NCBI GenBank assembly: GCA_963840095.1
Contig: CAWIXN010000012.1
Location: 682,001 to 746,000 of the forward strand
Source of the DNA: DATBGO01 sp963840095
Lineage (GTDB): Bacteria; Actinomycetota; Actinomycetes; Streptosporangiales; Streptosporangiaceae
Direction of reading: 5' to 3'
DNA: 64,000 nt
The position numbers were made by a program, and so were the translations under genes. Shown here in pieces: positions 31,545-40,844 of this stretch. Position 1 is the first letter of the stretch, and every line of letters begins with the position of its first letter. A model generated the notes under the pieces. That model made no database searches. It was not told where the DNA came from and worked only from the letters and a program-made list of their open reading frames with translations.

Positions 31545-33259
31545 TAGGCCGGCGGGGAGACCGGGCGGACCGGCTGGTAGGCGGGCTGCCACAGCAGCGC
31601 CCGGATGCGGTCCGGCGGGTACTCAGCGGGCCCGGCCGCCGACACGCCCTCCCTGGCCGCGGCCGTCGCGACGGCGGCAGCCACCGCGACGGAGGTCTCA
31701 CGCAGTTCGTCCACGCGGGGCAGCAGCGCCGATCCCGCAGCCGACGTGTCCACCATGTCCGCTACCGCGTGGGCCGCGGCCGCGAGCATTCCGTCGGTCA
31801 CCCGGCGGGCCCGGGCGGCGATGACGCCGAGCCCGAGGCCAGGGAAGACCAGCGCGTTGTTGGCCTGTCCGATCACGTAGCGGGTGCCTTCGTAATCCAC
31901 CGGGTCGAAGGGACTGCCCGTCGCTACCAGGGCCCGGCCCTCGGTCCACTTGATCACGTCGGCCGGGGCGGCCTCGGACAGCGAGGTGGGGTTGGACATC
32001 GGCAGGATGATCGGCCGGTCGGCATGTGCCGCCATCTCGGAGACGATTTCCTTGCTGAACGCGCCCGCCACCGTCGAGGTGCCGATCAGGATCGTCGGAT
32101 GCACGCGCCTGACCACCTCGGACAGGCTGATGCCGCCGGGCGGCTCGCCGGTCGTCCACTCGGCCACCTCGGCCGCCTCGCGCGCGTACCGGCGTTGTGA
32201 CTGGCTGAGGCCGGGCGTCTTCGTGGTGAGCAGCCCCGGCCGGTCGACAGCCCAGAACCGCCCGCGGGCCTGCTGCCGCGTCAGCCCCTGGCCCACCAGC
32301 GCGGTGCTTAGCTGGTCGGCGATCCCGGTACCCGCCGTTCCCGCGCCGAAGATTACGATCCGGTGCTCCGCCAGGGGAATTCCTGCCGCCCTGACGGCAG
32401 CCAGGACCGCGGCCAGGTTGACCGCGCCGGTGCCCTGGATGTCGTCATTGAAGGTCAGCAGCCGATCCGCGTACCGGTCCAGCAGCCGCCTCGCGTTACT
32501 CAGGCCAATGTCTTCCCAGTGCAGCAGGGCGTCAGGAAAGAGCCGGCTGACTACGGCCACGAACTTATCGATGAAACGGTCATAGTCGGCCGCCGGGACC
32601 CGCGGGTGGCGGTTGCCTATGTAGAGCGGATCGTCGAGCAGGCTCTGCCGGTCGGTACCGACGTCGAGCATGACGGGCAGCCCCCGGTTGGGGTTGATGC
32701 CGCCCGCCGCCGTATAGACGGCGAGCTTCCCCACGGCGATGTGGATCCCGCCGACGCCCCAGTCCCCGATGCCCAGGATGGCCCCGGCATCGGTGGCGAC
32801 AATCAGGTCCACTTCGTCCGCTTCCAGGCCAGGCGCCCGCAGCGAGGTCTCGATGAGCTCGGGGTGATCGACGGACAGGTAGACGCCGCGCGGCAGGCGG
32901 TACTCGTGGCTGTAGTGCTCGATCGCCTGGCCGACGGTCGGCGTATAGACGATCGGCAGCATCTCGCTCAGGTTGCTGGTCAGGAGCCGGTAGAAGAGCA
33001 CCTCGTTGCGATCGTGCACGTCGGTGAGGTAAACGTTCTTGGCCAGGTCGGTCGACTGCCTGAGGTACTGCTCGTGGACCCGGCTGACCTGCTGGTCGAG
33101 GGTGACGTGGCCGGACGGGATCAGGCCGGTGACGCCCAGCGCCTGCCTCTCCGCATCGCAGAACGCTGTTCCCTTGTTGATCCTGGGATCGGAAAGTACC
33201 TGGCGTCCGCGCAGCGTCGTACGCAGCGAGCCGTCGGAGTCCTGCCATACCGTTCGCAT
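31544..33259 (-). CDS. NAD-type malic enzyme
   Basis: A 571 aa oxidative decarboxylase of the large (about 60 kDa) malic enzyme family, converting malate to pyruvate plus CO2. Motifs: LPIVYTPTVGQAIEHYSHEY, LDVGTDRQSLLDDPLYIGNR, LLTFNDDIQGTGAVNLAAVL, the Rossmann IFGAGTAGTGIADQL, and MSNPTSLSEAAPADVIKWTE. ATG 33259 was chosen; further upstream the frame runs into the next gene. It lies 8 bp downstream of the glycosyltransferase gene, so the two are probably co-transcribed although functionally unrelated. Confidence 0.93.
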   Translation of the reverse strand: MRTVWQDSDGSLRTTLRGRQVLSDPRINKGTAFCDAERQALGVTGLIPSGHVTLDQQVSRVHEQYLRQSTDLAKNVYLTDVHDRNEVLFYRLLTSNLSEMLPIVYTPTVGQAIEHYSHEYRLPRGVYLSVDHPELIETSLRAPGLEADEVDLIVATDAGAILGIGDWGVGGIHIAVGKLAVYTAAGGINPNRGLPVMLDVGTDRQSLLDDPLYIGNRHPRVPAADYDRFIDKFVAVVSRLFPDALLHWEDIGLSNARRLLDRYADRLLTFNDDIQGTGAVNLAAVLAAVRAAGIPLAEHRIVIFGAGTAGTGIADQLSTALVGQGLTRQQARGRFWAVDRPGLLTTKTPGLSQSQRRYAREAAEVAEWTTGEPPGGISLSEVVRRVHPTILIGTSTVAGAFSKEIVSEMAAHADRPIILPMSNPTSLSEAAPADVIKWTEGRALVATGSPFDPVDYEGTRYVIGQANNALVFPGLGLGVIAARARRVTDGMLAAAAHAVADMVDTSAAGSALLPRVDELRETSVAVAAAVATAAAREGVSAAGPAEYPPDRIRALLWQPAYQPVRPVSPPA

Positions 33260-33267
33260 GCCAGTCC

Positions 33268-34857
33268 CTAATTCCGGCGGGGCCCTGACAACAGCGGGAC
33301 CTGCGCTGCGGTCAGCTTGCCCGCCTGCCGCGGCCGCGGATTCCACGCCCTGGTCACGCACAGCAGCAGCAGGACGGCGACCGCCGCGAGCCGGACGTCG
33401 GGGGCCAGGGTGAAGCCGAGGAAGTTGTTGGTCCAGCGCAGCCAGGTCGGCGTGAGCGGATGCCCGGCGGGCCCGGTCACCAGGTCCAGCGTGGTGGGCA
33501 CCGACCGGACCAGGACCAGCCAGTCGATCCTGGTCGCCGGGAAGACGGCCAGCAAGGCGAACATGACGACGTCATACCAGGCCCGCTGCAGCGGCCAGAT
33601 GAACAGCCAGGCCATGGCGGCCACCAGGGCCGGCCGCACGGCGGGCAAGCCGGGCGGGCCGGACGGGAGCCGCCAGGCCAGCAGCGCGGCCATGGCCACG
33701 ACGCCCAGGATGGCCAGCAGGGTGAGCCCGCGCGGCTCGACGCCGTAGCCGAACGGAGCGTAGAAGAGGCGCCAGAAGCTGTCGAAGGTCACCAGGTTGC
33801 CGCCCCGGCTAGCCAGATCCTTGATCGCGGCCGGCCCGGCGATGAGGTAGCCGGGCACCAGCACGACCAATACTCCCGCGGCCGCGGCGGCCAGCGCGGC
33901 CCGCGAGTGTCGCACCGCCCAGCCAAGCCCGATGACGAGCACGGCGAACGGGCTCTTGATCGCGACCGCGGCCCCGACCAGCATCCCGGCCGCCAGGGCC
34001 CGGCCCGGGCTGATCGCCAGCGGCTGTCGGCCGGCCGTCGGGCGGAGGATGACCAGGCCGATCAGCCCCAGGCCCGCGGCCAGCCCGTCAATGTGCGCGC
34101 CGCCGAGCACCGCCCACAGCATCAGCGGGTTGACCGACCACAGCAAGTGGGCCCGGGCCCTGGCGGCCGGGTCCGTGCGCAGCAACCGGTCGAGGGTAAA
34201 CGCGATCGCGCCGAACGCCACCGCGAACAGCAGTTTCATCCAGAAGATGATGCGGCCGATCGAGATACCGCCCAGCTTGGCGGCTCCCCACTGGACGGCG
34301 GTCGCCAGCGGGCCGTACAGGGACGGGTCGGTCTGCCAGTTGGGGACCGTCTGCAGACCGACCGGATCGCCGCTTTCGCGAAGCTGCAACGGTGTCATGA
34401 CATACGGGTTGTGACCAATGGCGGCGATCCTGCCGTAGGTCGCGTAGCTGATGCTGTCGGTCGATCCGGCGGGTGGCAGCACCGTCAGCACGGCGATCGC
34501 GATGGCCGCGGCCGCGAGCATGGCCCGAATTGGCGGCCGGGCCCCGCGCCGGACGGCCAGGAGGCCGCCCGCGACTCCGGCGGCGCCCAGGATCACCGCC
34601 GCGTAGATGGTCGCTGCGGCGGACAGGTCCGACAGATGCAGCGAGAACCACCAGGGCGGCATCGGCCAGGTCCGCCTGATCGGCGTGGCAATCGCACTCG
34701 GGCCCGCGGCGACGGCGGCGACCATGAGCAGAACGGAACAGGCGATGGCGGGGCCGGCCGCCCAGCCCAGGATCCGGGTGAGCCGCGCGGACCCTGCCGA
34801 CCGATCCCCAGGACCGGGCGGCGGCGCTTCCGGCTCGCCAGTTGCGGTGGTAGTCAC
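33268..34857 (-). CDS. GT-C mannosyltransferase-like membrane protein (MptB-like)
   Basis: A 529 aa protein with about 12-13 hydrophobic segments. It has the GT-C signature region: TDSISYATYGRIAAIGHNPY, after the first membrane helices, with the catalytic acidic residue, and DPSLYGPLATAVQWGAAKL, as in actinobacterial MptA/MptB polyprenol-phosphomannose-dependent alpha-1,6-mannosyltransferases. These build mannan or lipomannan backbones using polyprenyl-phosphomannose outside the membrane. The acceptor here is unknown. GTG start at 34857. Confidence 0.8.
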   Translation of the reverse strand: MTTTATGEPEAPPPGPGDRSAGSARLTRILGWAAGPAIACSVLLMVAAVAAGPSAIATPIRRTWPMPPWWFSLHLSDLSAAATIYAAVILGAAGVAGGLLAVRRGARPPIRAMLAAAAIAIAVLTVLPPAGSTDSISYATYGRIAAIGHNPYVMTPLQLRESGDPVGLQTVPNWQTDPSLYGPLATAVQWGAAKLGGISIGRIIFWMKLLFAVAFGAIAFTLDRLLRTDPAARARAHLLWSVNPLMLWAVLGGAHIDGLAAGLGLIGLVILRPTAGRQPLAISPGRALAAGMLVGAAVAIKSPFAVLVIGLGWAVRHSRAALAAAAAGVLVVLVPGYLIAGPAAIKDLASRGGNLVTFDSFWRLFYAPFGYGVEPRGLTLLAILGVVAMAALLAWRLPSGPPGLPAVRPALVAAMAWLFIWPLQRAWYDVVMFALLAVFPATRIDWLVLVRSVPTTLDLVTGPAGHPLTPTWLRWTNNFLGFTLAPDVRLAAVAVLLLLCVTRAWNPRPRQAGKLTAAQVPLLSGPRRN

Positions 34858-35275
34858 GACGGCCGTTCCACTCTGCCCTGCATCACCTCTCCGGCCCCGC
34901 TTCGCTCTCTGGTCTTAGCGCCCGGCCCGGCCTGAGCGGCACGGCCCTGGCCCGCGCCCATCCGGCCTGCGCCCGCCCGGCTCGGCCTGCGCCTGCCATC
35001 CTGGCGCGCGCACCCGGCACCGCCGACGCCGAACACGCTACCGTACCCGCCAGGGACACCCTTACCCGCCGAGTGCTGCGCGGATCTACTCGCGGTGCGC
35101 CTGCGCGGATCATAGCGAGGCCTCGGCAGCCACCCGCGCTACCTGCTGCGCGCCGGAACCCCCAGGCCGCAAGACAAGGCCAATAATCACCGTTTTGGCC
35201 GTCGTTCAGACACAACGGGGGTACGGTCTGCGGAGCAGCCTGGTTCCGGTGCGATATCTGGGTAGAGCGGGTACC
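34858..35275. other. intergenic region without a supported gene
   Basis: About 420 bp between the glycosyltransferase start and the promoter of the DUF6230 gene. The left half is a (C/G)-rich low-complexity stretch with repeated GCCTGCGCC-like words. I see no convincing gene, RNA or terminator in it. Confidence 0.5.
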
Positions 35276-35304
35276 TTGACGCCAATGTTACTTGCCGGTA
35301 GCGT
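35276..35304 (+). promoter_or_regulatory. promoter of the DUF6230 operon
   Basis: TTGACG (35276-35281) and TAGCGT (35299-35304) are spaced by exactly 17 bp, matching the actinobacterial housekeeping sigma pattern. The expected start site is near 35311, giving a leader of about 100 nt before the strong GGAGGAG ribosome-binding site at 35401. Confidence 0.55.
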
Positions 35305-35412
35305 ATCTGCACCTGATTGGCAAAGTAAGACGGTCTCATCCGAATACGGCAAAATGGCTGTTTGAGTATTTCCGGCCATTTTTCTGCCCACCACCGACCT
35401 TGGAGGAGCCAG

Positions 35413-36027
35413 ATGGCCTCGTCCGAGAACAGCACACCTGAAGGACAGGGCCGGGTTCGCTGGCGGCGCTTCGCCGTCATTATGGTGCCGGCGCTCGCGG
35501 CGGCAGGTGCGCTGGCGGTGCTGACCGCCCAAAGCGTGCTGGCGGTCTCGTTCAGCATCTCGGGTACCCCGTTCACGGTCACCGCGACGCAGCTCAAGGG
35601 GCAAGGGTTCGAGCAGTTCGGCATCCTCGACACCTCAGTTGTCAGTGATCTGCCTGGACACACCAACCAGATCGTCCTCACTGCCAACGCGATCCGGTCG
35701 GCGACCCTCAGTCACCTGTGCCAGGCCGTCACGCTCGGCGGCCTCACCTTGCGGATCACCGCCGGGGATGGCAGTCAGCCGGTGTCCGCCACCGACCTGG
35801 TCGTCGACGCCGACCAGTTGTCCGGCGACGCCACCTTCACCAACATCCATATCGGGCAGGACGCCAGCACGCTCACCGAGGTGCCAGGAATCAAGGGCCC
35901 AGCCGGCGACTTCGCCCAGCAGGCTGACTCGGTCACCATCAATAACCTGTACCAGCATGCGTATGCGACGACCGCCGGAGTCTTCAAGCTGCCCGGGTTC
36001 AGCCTGCGATTCGGTGGTTCCTGCTAG
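35413..36027 (+). CDS. DUF6230 family protein
   Basis: A 204 aa protein. It has an N-terminal membrane anchor or uncleaved signal, RRFAVIMVPALAAAGALAVL, and then a beta-rich extracellular domain with ISGTPFTVTATQLKGQGF, LTLRITAGDG and VTINNLYQHAYATTAGVFKL. This matches the DUF6230 family of streptomycetes and relatives, formerly annotated as cholesterol esterase without evidence. ATG 35413 follows GGAGGAG. It is paired with the DUF6114 gene 2 bp downstream, the conserved arrangement of these families. The function is unknown. Confidence 0.88.
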   Translation: MASSENSTPEGQGRVRWRRFAVIMVPALAAAGALAVLTAQSVLAVSFSISGTPFTVTATQLKGQGFEQFGILDTSVVSDLPGHTNQIVLTANAIRSATLSHLCQAVTLGGLTLRITAGDGSQPVSATDLVVDADQLSGDATFTNIHIGQDASTLTEVPGIKGPAGDFAQQADSVTINNLYQHAYATTAGVFKLPGFSLRFGGSC

Positions 36028-36029
36028 CC

Positions 36030-37463
36030 GTGGCGCCATCGCGGGCGGATGCCGATCCCGGGCCGGACGGTGCGCCCGACGAGGTAGCCCAGCCGGTTGG
36101 CTCCATCAGGCGGGCCCGGCTGGCCTGGCGGCGGTGGCGGCGGACCCGCCCGTTCTGGGGCGGCTTCCTGGTTGTGCTCGGCAGCGCCGAGATGCTGCTG
36201 TCCGAGAAGGCGCCGCTTCCCGTGGTCGTTCATATCGGGTTCCTGGGGCTGGCGGGCTACCTGATCCCGGCGATCCTGCTGCTGGTCGGGCTGCTGCTCT
36301 GGTTCAACCCGGTGCAGAGAACGTTCTACTCGATTCTCGCGGTGCTGCTCTCGCTCGGTTCCTGGGTCACCTCCAATCTCGGCGGGTTCTTCGTCGGCAT
36401 GCTGCTCGGGCTGATCGGCGGTTCGCTGGCCTTCGCCTGGGAACGCGGTGTCGGCCCCGCCCCGGAGCGACGCAGCCGCCGGGTGCCGGTGGCGGACACC
36501 CCGTCGGAGGGCCTGGGCCTGATCCTCCGTGACACCGAGCCCGGCGGCCTGGCCGACCGGCCGGTAGGAGGTGAAGCGCGGCACGCCAGGGGCGCTGAGC
36601 CCCCGTCCCAGCCCGAGCCCTGGCCGCGGGATCCGGGACCGCCCCCGTCCGGCCAGCGCGAGTCCCGGCCGCAGGATCCGGGAAGGGCGGCGGAATCCGG
36701 ATCGGCGGGGCGTGGTGCCTGGGATAGTAGTGCGTTCCTGGCGGTCCCGGCCGCCCCCCTGCTGCTCGCGAGCTTGGTGGTGCTTGCCCACCATGGACTG
36801 CCGGCGACTTTAGGCCCGGGCCCGATCCCGAGCTTCAGCCCGATCCCGAGCTTCAGCCCGATCCCGAGCTTCAGCCCGAATCCGAGCCCGATCCCGAGCT
36901 TCAGCCCGAGCCCTAGCCCGAGCACCAGCTCAAGCCCGACCCCTAGCCCGACGGCCAAGGCCACCCCCATCAAGCCCACCCCGACCAGGAGCCCCACTCG
37001 CAAGCCGCGCAGGTCACGGCTTCGGCATGCCAGGCACGTGGCGGCCGCCGACCCGACGGCGGTCCGGGTCTCGGCAGCGCAATCCAGCATCACGGCCGGG
37101 TCAGCGGTGATGACCGGGCTGTCTTACGACGGAGTCGCCACGGTCGCCACGGTCAGCGGGACCGTGCGGATGCTCAAGTTCAGCATGAGCACGCTGACAC
37201 TGTCCGGGGGCACCGTGCTGACGGTCTCGGAGGCTGGGCACGGGCTTGTCGCGAAGGATTCGTCCCTCGCCTTCAACGGCGGCGTCGTGCTCTACACCAC
37301 GAAGATCTCCGGCGACCTGATCGGCATCCCGGTGACCTTCACCCCGACGAGCCCGCCTCCAGCGGTCCTGCCCGACATGACGTTCACGAGCCTGGTCGCG
37401 GATCAGCCTTACACCACGGCCGGCTCCATGCAGGCCAGCGATCTCAATCTGACCGCCAGCTAA
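36030..37463 (+). CDS. DUF6114 family membrane protein with a Ser/Pro repeat stalk
   Basis: A 477 aa protein. The N-terminal DUF6114 domain (residues 40-145) has four hydrophobic helices: WGGFLVVLGSAEMLLSEKAP, VHIGFLGLAGYLIPAILLLV, YSILAVLLSLGSWVTSNLGG and FVGMLLGLIGGSLAFAWERG. A long Pro/Glu/Arg linker, another hydrophobic segment (FLAVPAAPLLLASLVVLAHH), and repeats of IPSFSP then SPSPSPS/TPSP lead to a C-terminal beta-rich domain with ITAGSAVMTGLSYDGVATVA. The DNA repeat is an 18-bp unit at about 36826-36911. The C-terminal domain resembles the neighbouring DUF6230 domain in style. Translationally linked to DUF6230. Confidence 0.85.
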   Translation: MAPSRADADPGPDGAPDEVAQPVGSIRRARLAWRRWRRTRPFWGGFLVVLGSAEMLLSEKAPLPVVVHIGFLGLAGYLIPAILLLVGLLLWFNPVQRTFYSILAVLLSLGSWVTSNLGGFFVGMLLGLIGGSLAFAWERGVGPAPERRSRRVPVADTPSEGLGLILRDTEPGGLADRPVGGEARHARGAEPPSQPEPWPRDPGPPPSGQRESRPQDPGRAAESGSAGRGAWDSSAFLAVPAAPLLLASLVVLAHHGLPATLGPGPIPSFSPIPSFSPIPSFSPNPSPIPSFSPSPSPSTSSSPTPSPTAKATPIKPTPTRSPTRKPRRSRLRHARHVAAADPTAVRVSAAQSSITAGSAVMTGLSYDGVATVATVSGTVRMLKFSMSTLTLSGGTVLTVSEAGHGLVAKDSSLAFNGGVVLYTTKISGDLIGIPVTFTPTSPPPAVLPDMTFTSLVADQPYTTAGSMQASDLNLTAS

Positions 37464-37570
37464 ACCGCTGTCAGCCCAAGGAGGTGCCGTTAGCTAGCCA
37501 GCTCGCAGGAGACGCGGAACCCCCGGCGGGTCAGCGTGACCCGCCGTAGCCATCAAGGAGGAAGATGCAG

Positions 37571-38221
37571 ATGCGCAAATTGTTGCTTCTGGCCACGGCG
37601 GCCGCCACGATGCTGCTGGCGGTCCTGCCGATGACCGCGGCTTCCGCGGCGGCCCGTCCTCATGTACTCACGATCGTCAGGGTCGGCGGTCCCGGCGTGA
37701 AGCCCAAGGCGCTCCTGCAGCTCAGCCTGAAGCCCGGCACCAGCGCCACGTTCATCGACCCGAAGACTAAGACGGGCGTCAGCTGCAAGAAGTCGACCAT
37801 CTCCGATAAGGTCATCACCAACCCGACCAGGCCAGGAACCGCTGTCGAGTCGCTGACCGGACAGACCTTCAGCCGCTGCACGGTCAGCACCGTCGGCGCC
37901 ACCGGATTGAAGAGCATAAAGCTCAACAAGCTCCCCTACCGGACAACGATCAGCGACGCCAAGGGAAACCCGGTCACAGTATTCCGGCTGAGTACCACCA
38001 TCGTTCTGAACACGTTTGTCGGCGCGCTCACCTGCACGTATGGCGCGAGTAAGATCAACGGCCACGCCTCGAACAAGGACCAGACGATCAGCTTCAGCAA
38101 GCAGCTGTTCAAGAAGTCGTCCGGCGCGAGCCTCTGCCCGTCCTCCGGGGCCTTCTCGGCCACGTACGGTCCCGTACGCGACCAGAGCGTGGCGGGCCAC
38201 CCGCTCGTCTTCGTCAACTAA
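37571..38221 (+). CDS. secreted protein of unknown function
   Basis: A 216 aa protein. Signal peptide: MRKLLLLATAAATMLLAVLP followed by MTAASAAARP, cleavage likely after ASA-A. ATG 37571 is 9 nt after AAGGAGG and is preferred to the ATG two codons upstream. The mature part is about 190 aa, mostly beta, with four Cys (GVSCKK, FSRCTV, LTCTYG, SLCPSS) that could make two disulphides. It is the third gene of the DUF6230-DUF6114 cluster, about 100 bp downstream, and ends at a strong terminator. No domain recognised. Confidence 0.8.
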   Translation: MRKLLLLATAAATMLLAVLPMTAASAAARPHVLTIVRVGGPGVKPKALLQLSLKPGTSATFIDPKTKTGVSCKKSTISDKVITNPTRPGTAVESLTGQTFSRCTVSTVGATGLKSIKLNKLPYRTTISDAKGNPVTVFRLSTTIVLNTFVGALTCTYGASKINGHASNKDQTISFSKQLFKKSSGASLCPSSGAFSATYGPVRDQSVAGHPLVFVN

Positions 38222-38273
38222 GTTCCTGAATCGCGGTCGCGGCTCCTCGCGTGCCGCGAGCGCGGAGTCATCG

Positions 38274-38304
38274 GGGCGCGCGGCGGACAGTCCGCCGCGC
38301 GCCC
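38274..38304. terminator. strong bidirectional terminator
   Basis: GGGCGCGCGGCGGAC and GTCCGCCGCGCGCCC are perfect 15-bp complements around one base, followed on the plus strand by GCTTTCTT. It lies between the convergent secreted-protein gene and the ligase gene. Confidence 0.85.
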
Positions 38305-38317
38305 GCTTTCTTGCTCG

Positions 38318-39934
38318 CTATGGCGATGGAGTGCCGTGGCTCCAGATGGCCCGGACGGCGTCGATGGTGTCCGCCTCGGCGGGACTCTTGTCTGGCCGGT
38401 ACCGCACCACCCGGGCGAACCTGAGAGCCAGGCCACCCGGGTAGCGCCGGCTGGCCTGGACCCCGTCGAAGGCAATCTCCAGGACCAGCTCGGGGCGGAC
38501 CCGCACGACCCCGTACCGTGCCATGCGGTCCTCATCGGCCAGCTGCCCGGGGGCCGGGTCCGCCAGTTCGAGCAGCCGCGCGGTCTGCCACGCCAGCATC
38601 TCGTCGGTCAGGCCCTTGAACGTCTTGCCCAGCATCACCAGGTCGCCGGTGGCGGGCTCGCGGGCACCCAGGTGCAGGTTGGACAGCAGGCCGCGGCGCC
38701 GCCCGTGACCCCACTCGGCCGCGAGCACCACCAGGTCAAGCGTGTGCCGGGGCTTCACTTTGATCCACTCGCTGCCCCGGCGGCCGACCCCGTACGGCGC
38801 GGCGAGTGACTTGACCACGACGCCTTCGTGACCGCGGCGCACCGCGTCACCGAAGAACTCCAGCGCGGCGGCCTGGTAGGCGGTGACGGTGCGCGGGATG
38901 AGCAGCTCGGCCGGAGCCACCCGGGACAGCAGGCCGAACCGGTCGCTGGCCGGCGCATCGATCAGGTCGGTCCCGTTCAGGTGCAGCAGATCGAACAGGA
39001 ACGGGGTGAGTGGCGTTTCGGCGCGCAGCCTGACCACGTCGGTCTGGCTGGCCGCCCGCGCCCCGGTCACCTGGAACGGGCGCGGTCGCCCGTCCGGGTA
39101 GAGCGCCACCGCCTCGCCGTCGAGCACCGCGGACCCTGCATCGAGGGCGGCGGCCATTTCGGCGATTTCAGGCACCCGCGCGGTGATGTTCTCCAGCGTC
39201 CTGGTGAACACGGTCACCTCGGCGCCGTTCTTGTGCACCTGGATCCGGATGCCGTCGATCTTCCACTCGACCGCGGCGGGCGACACCCGCTCGAAGGCGG
39301 CTCCGATGCTCGGCGCCGAAGCGGCCAGCATCGGCCGGATCGGCTGGCCGACCTGCAGGCTGAACTCGCGGAGCGCCGCCAGGCCGTCCTCGCTCAGGGC
39401 CGCCCGCGCGACCTCGGCCAGCGATCCGCCGAGCTGGTGGGCGCGGCGGACATCCGCGGCAGGAACTTCGGCCGCGCTGGCGATGGCATCCGTCATGACG
39501 CCCTCCAGCGCTCCCTGCCGCAGGTCGCCAGCGATCAGCCGGACCAGGAACTCGCGCTCGCCAGGGGTGGCCCGGCTGAAGAGGCTGGCCAGCAGCCGGC
39601 GCCGCTCCGCCTGCGACCCGGGCCCGGTCACCGCGCCGATGGCCTCGAAGGCGGTGTCGGTGTCGGTGAGGGTCAGTGCGGGTCCAGCCGCCGGGGGAGC
39701 GCCAGCGGCCGCGCTGGCCTGCGGGCCGAGGTCGGTGCGCAGCAGGCCAGTCAGCGCCGCGTAGCCGACGCCGATCTGGCGCTGCCGTAGCTCGCCGGAC
39801 AGGAAAGCGACCGCGATGCCCACCTCGCCAGGCGGTACCAGACGGAGCAAGGCGGCGATCGCGGCGATCTTCACCCGCCGCCCGGCCGCACTGGCTACCG
39901 CGGCCGATGCTTCGACGAGTTCGTTAAGCAGCAC
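38318..39934 (-). CDS. ATP-dependent DNA ligase
   Basis: A 538 aa protein from GTG 39934 (MLLNELVEASAAVASAAGRR). An N-terminal helical DNA-binding domain is followed by the adenylation domain with the active-site Lys in VEWKIDGIRIQVHKNG (motif I, about residue 215), ENITARVPEI, AVLDGEAVAL (motif III), DLLHLNGTDLID (motif IIIa), GHEGVVVKSLAAPYG (motif IV) and WIKVKPRHTLDLVVLAAEWG (motif V). The C-terminal OB-fold is present. The size and arrangement match the actinobacterial LigB/Lig type, not the LigD end-joining polyprotein. It is likely a repair ligase additional to NAD-dependent LigA. Confidence 0.92.
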   Translation of the reverse strand: MLLNELVEASAAVASAAGRRVKIAAIAALLRLVPPGEVGIAVAFLSGELRQRQIGVGYAALTGLLRTDLGPQASAAAGAPPAAGPALTLTDTDTAFEAIGAVTGPGSQAERRRLLASLFSRATPGEREFLVRLIAGDLRQGALEGVMTDAIASAAEVPAADVRRAHQLGGSLAEVARAALSEDGLAALREFSLQVGQPIRPMLAASAPSIGAAFERVSPAAVEWKIDGIRIQVHKNGAEVTVFTRTLENITARVPEIAEMAAALDAGSAVLDGEAVALYPDGRPRPFQVTGARAASQTDVVRLRAETPLTPFLFDLLHLNGTDLIDAPASDRFGLLSRVAPAELLIPRTVTAYQAAALEFFGDAVRRGHEGVVVKSLAAPYGVGRRGSEWIKVKPRHTLDLVVLAAEWGHGRRRGLLSNLHLGAREPATGDLVMLGKTFKGLTDEMLAWQTARLLELADPAPGQLADEDRMARYGVVRVRPELVLEIAFDGVQASRRYPGGLALRFARVVRYRPDKSPAEADTIDAVRAIWSHGTPSP

Positions 39935-40063
39935 AGGGCGATTCTGCCCGACACACGGCAGCCGCGATGCTGCGCCCAGCGCCGACCTGGCCGCCGGTGC
40001 GCCGCATGACCGGTTTGTCGGTTCTTGGTACTGGAGCGGCCCTGCGGCCCCAGTCCGAAACCA

Positions 40064-40114
40064 GATGAATTCGGGAATCAATCAGGAAATACCTGACCGA
40101 TCCCCGAATTCATC
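40064..40114. terminator. 51-bp palindrome downstream of the DUF5324 gene
   Basis: GATGAATTCGGG (40064-40075) and CCCGAATTCATC (40103-40114) are perfect 12-bp arms. An inner CAGG/CCTG stem extends the hairpin. It is 38 bp downstream of the DUF5324 stop, so it may terminate that gene, but it is AT-richer than surrounding sequence and looks like the other large hairpins in the window. Confidence 0.5.
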
Positions 40115-40151
40115 AGGCGCCGGTGCCAGCTCAAGGCGACTCTGGTGCTGG

Positions 40152-40664
40152 TCAGGGCATCCGGTGCTGGCCGTTCACCTCCGACTCGGTCGTGGCCTGC
40201 TCGCCGTTGGCCGTCTCGGGCCCGGCGGTGGCGCCGAGCCCGGTGCTGTCGGGTCTCTGGTTTGGGTCATAGCCAAGCGAATAGGCCCGCCGGCGCATGG
40301 CGACCGCGGCGGCGGCACTTCCGGCGGCGGCCAGCATGGCCATCGTGGCCAGCATGCGCGGCCAGCGGCGCCGCTTGGGCGCCGGCTTCTCCAGTCGGCG
40401 CGCGGTCGTAACCAACAGCGACGAGACCTTCGGTGCCACGTTGTCACGCACGGCTATGCCGGTGCGCTCAACGTGCGGCGCCGCCCAGACCCGGGCGTTG
40501 TCGATATATGGCATCGCCCAGGTGAGCACCGAGTCCGCACGGTCCTTCGCGGCGCGGCTGGCATTCTTTGCCATGGGAGTGGCATTCTTCGCAATCGGTG
40601 CTAGGCGCGCCCGCACGGTAACGGTCTCGATAACGTCCGGGCGCTTCCTGGTCAGGATAGACAC
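40152..40664 (-). CDS. DUF5324 family protein
   Basis: A 170 aa protein. The N-terminal part is amphipathic and Ala/Lys/Arg-rich (RARLAPIAKNATPMAKNASR, then WAMPYIDNARVWAAPHVERT). One membrane helix follows, RMLATMAMLAAAGSAAAAVA, and a charged Gln/Thr tail. This matches the DUF5324 family of filamentous actinobacteria, usually encoded beside crgA and cyclophilin near oriC, as here. The function is unknown; helices of this type are likely membrane-peripheral or coiled. Confidence 0.85.
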   Translation of the reverse strand: MSILTRKRPDVIETVTVRARLAPIAKNATPMAKNASRAAKDRADSVLTWAMPYIDNARVWAAPHVERTGIAVRDNVAPKVSSLLVTTARRLEKPAPKRRRWPRMLATMAMLAAAGSAAAAVAMRRRAYSLGYDPNQRPDSTGLGATAGPETANGEQATTESEVNGQHRMP

Positions 40665-40844
40665 ATAACCTCCCCGTAGATCCTTGTCGCCTCACACACT
40701 TCCCCCCTCGCGAGCCGTCAACCGTGACCGGACGGATTCGCCGCATTCGCCGGTAGGTGCGAAAATGCTGCTGTCGCGCCCGGACAGGCGCCATGCGCTG
40801 GCCACCCGGTCGGCCGACTGCCCGGCCATGCGAGGATTCCCTTC

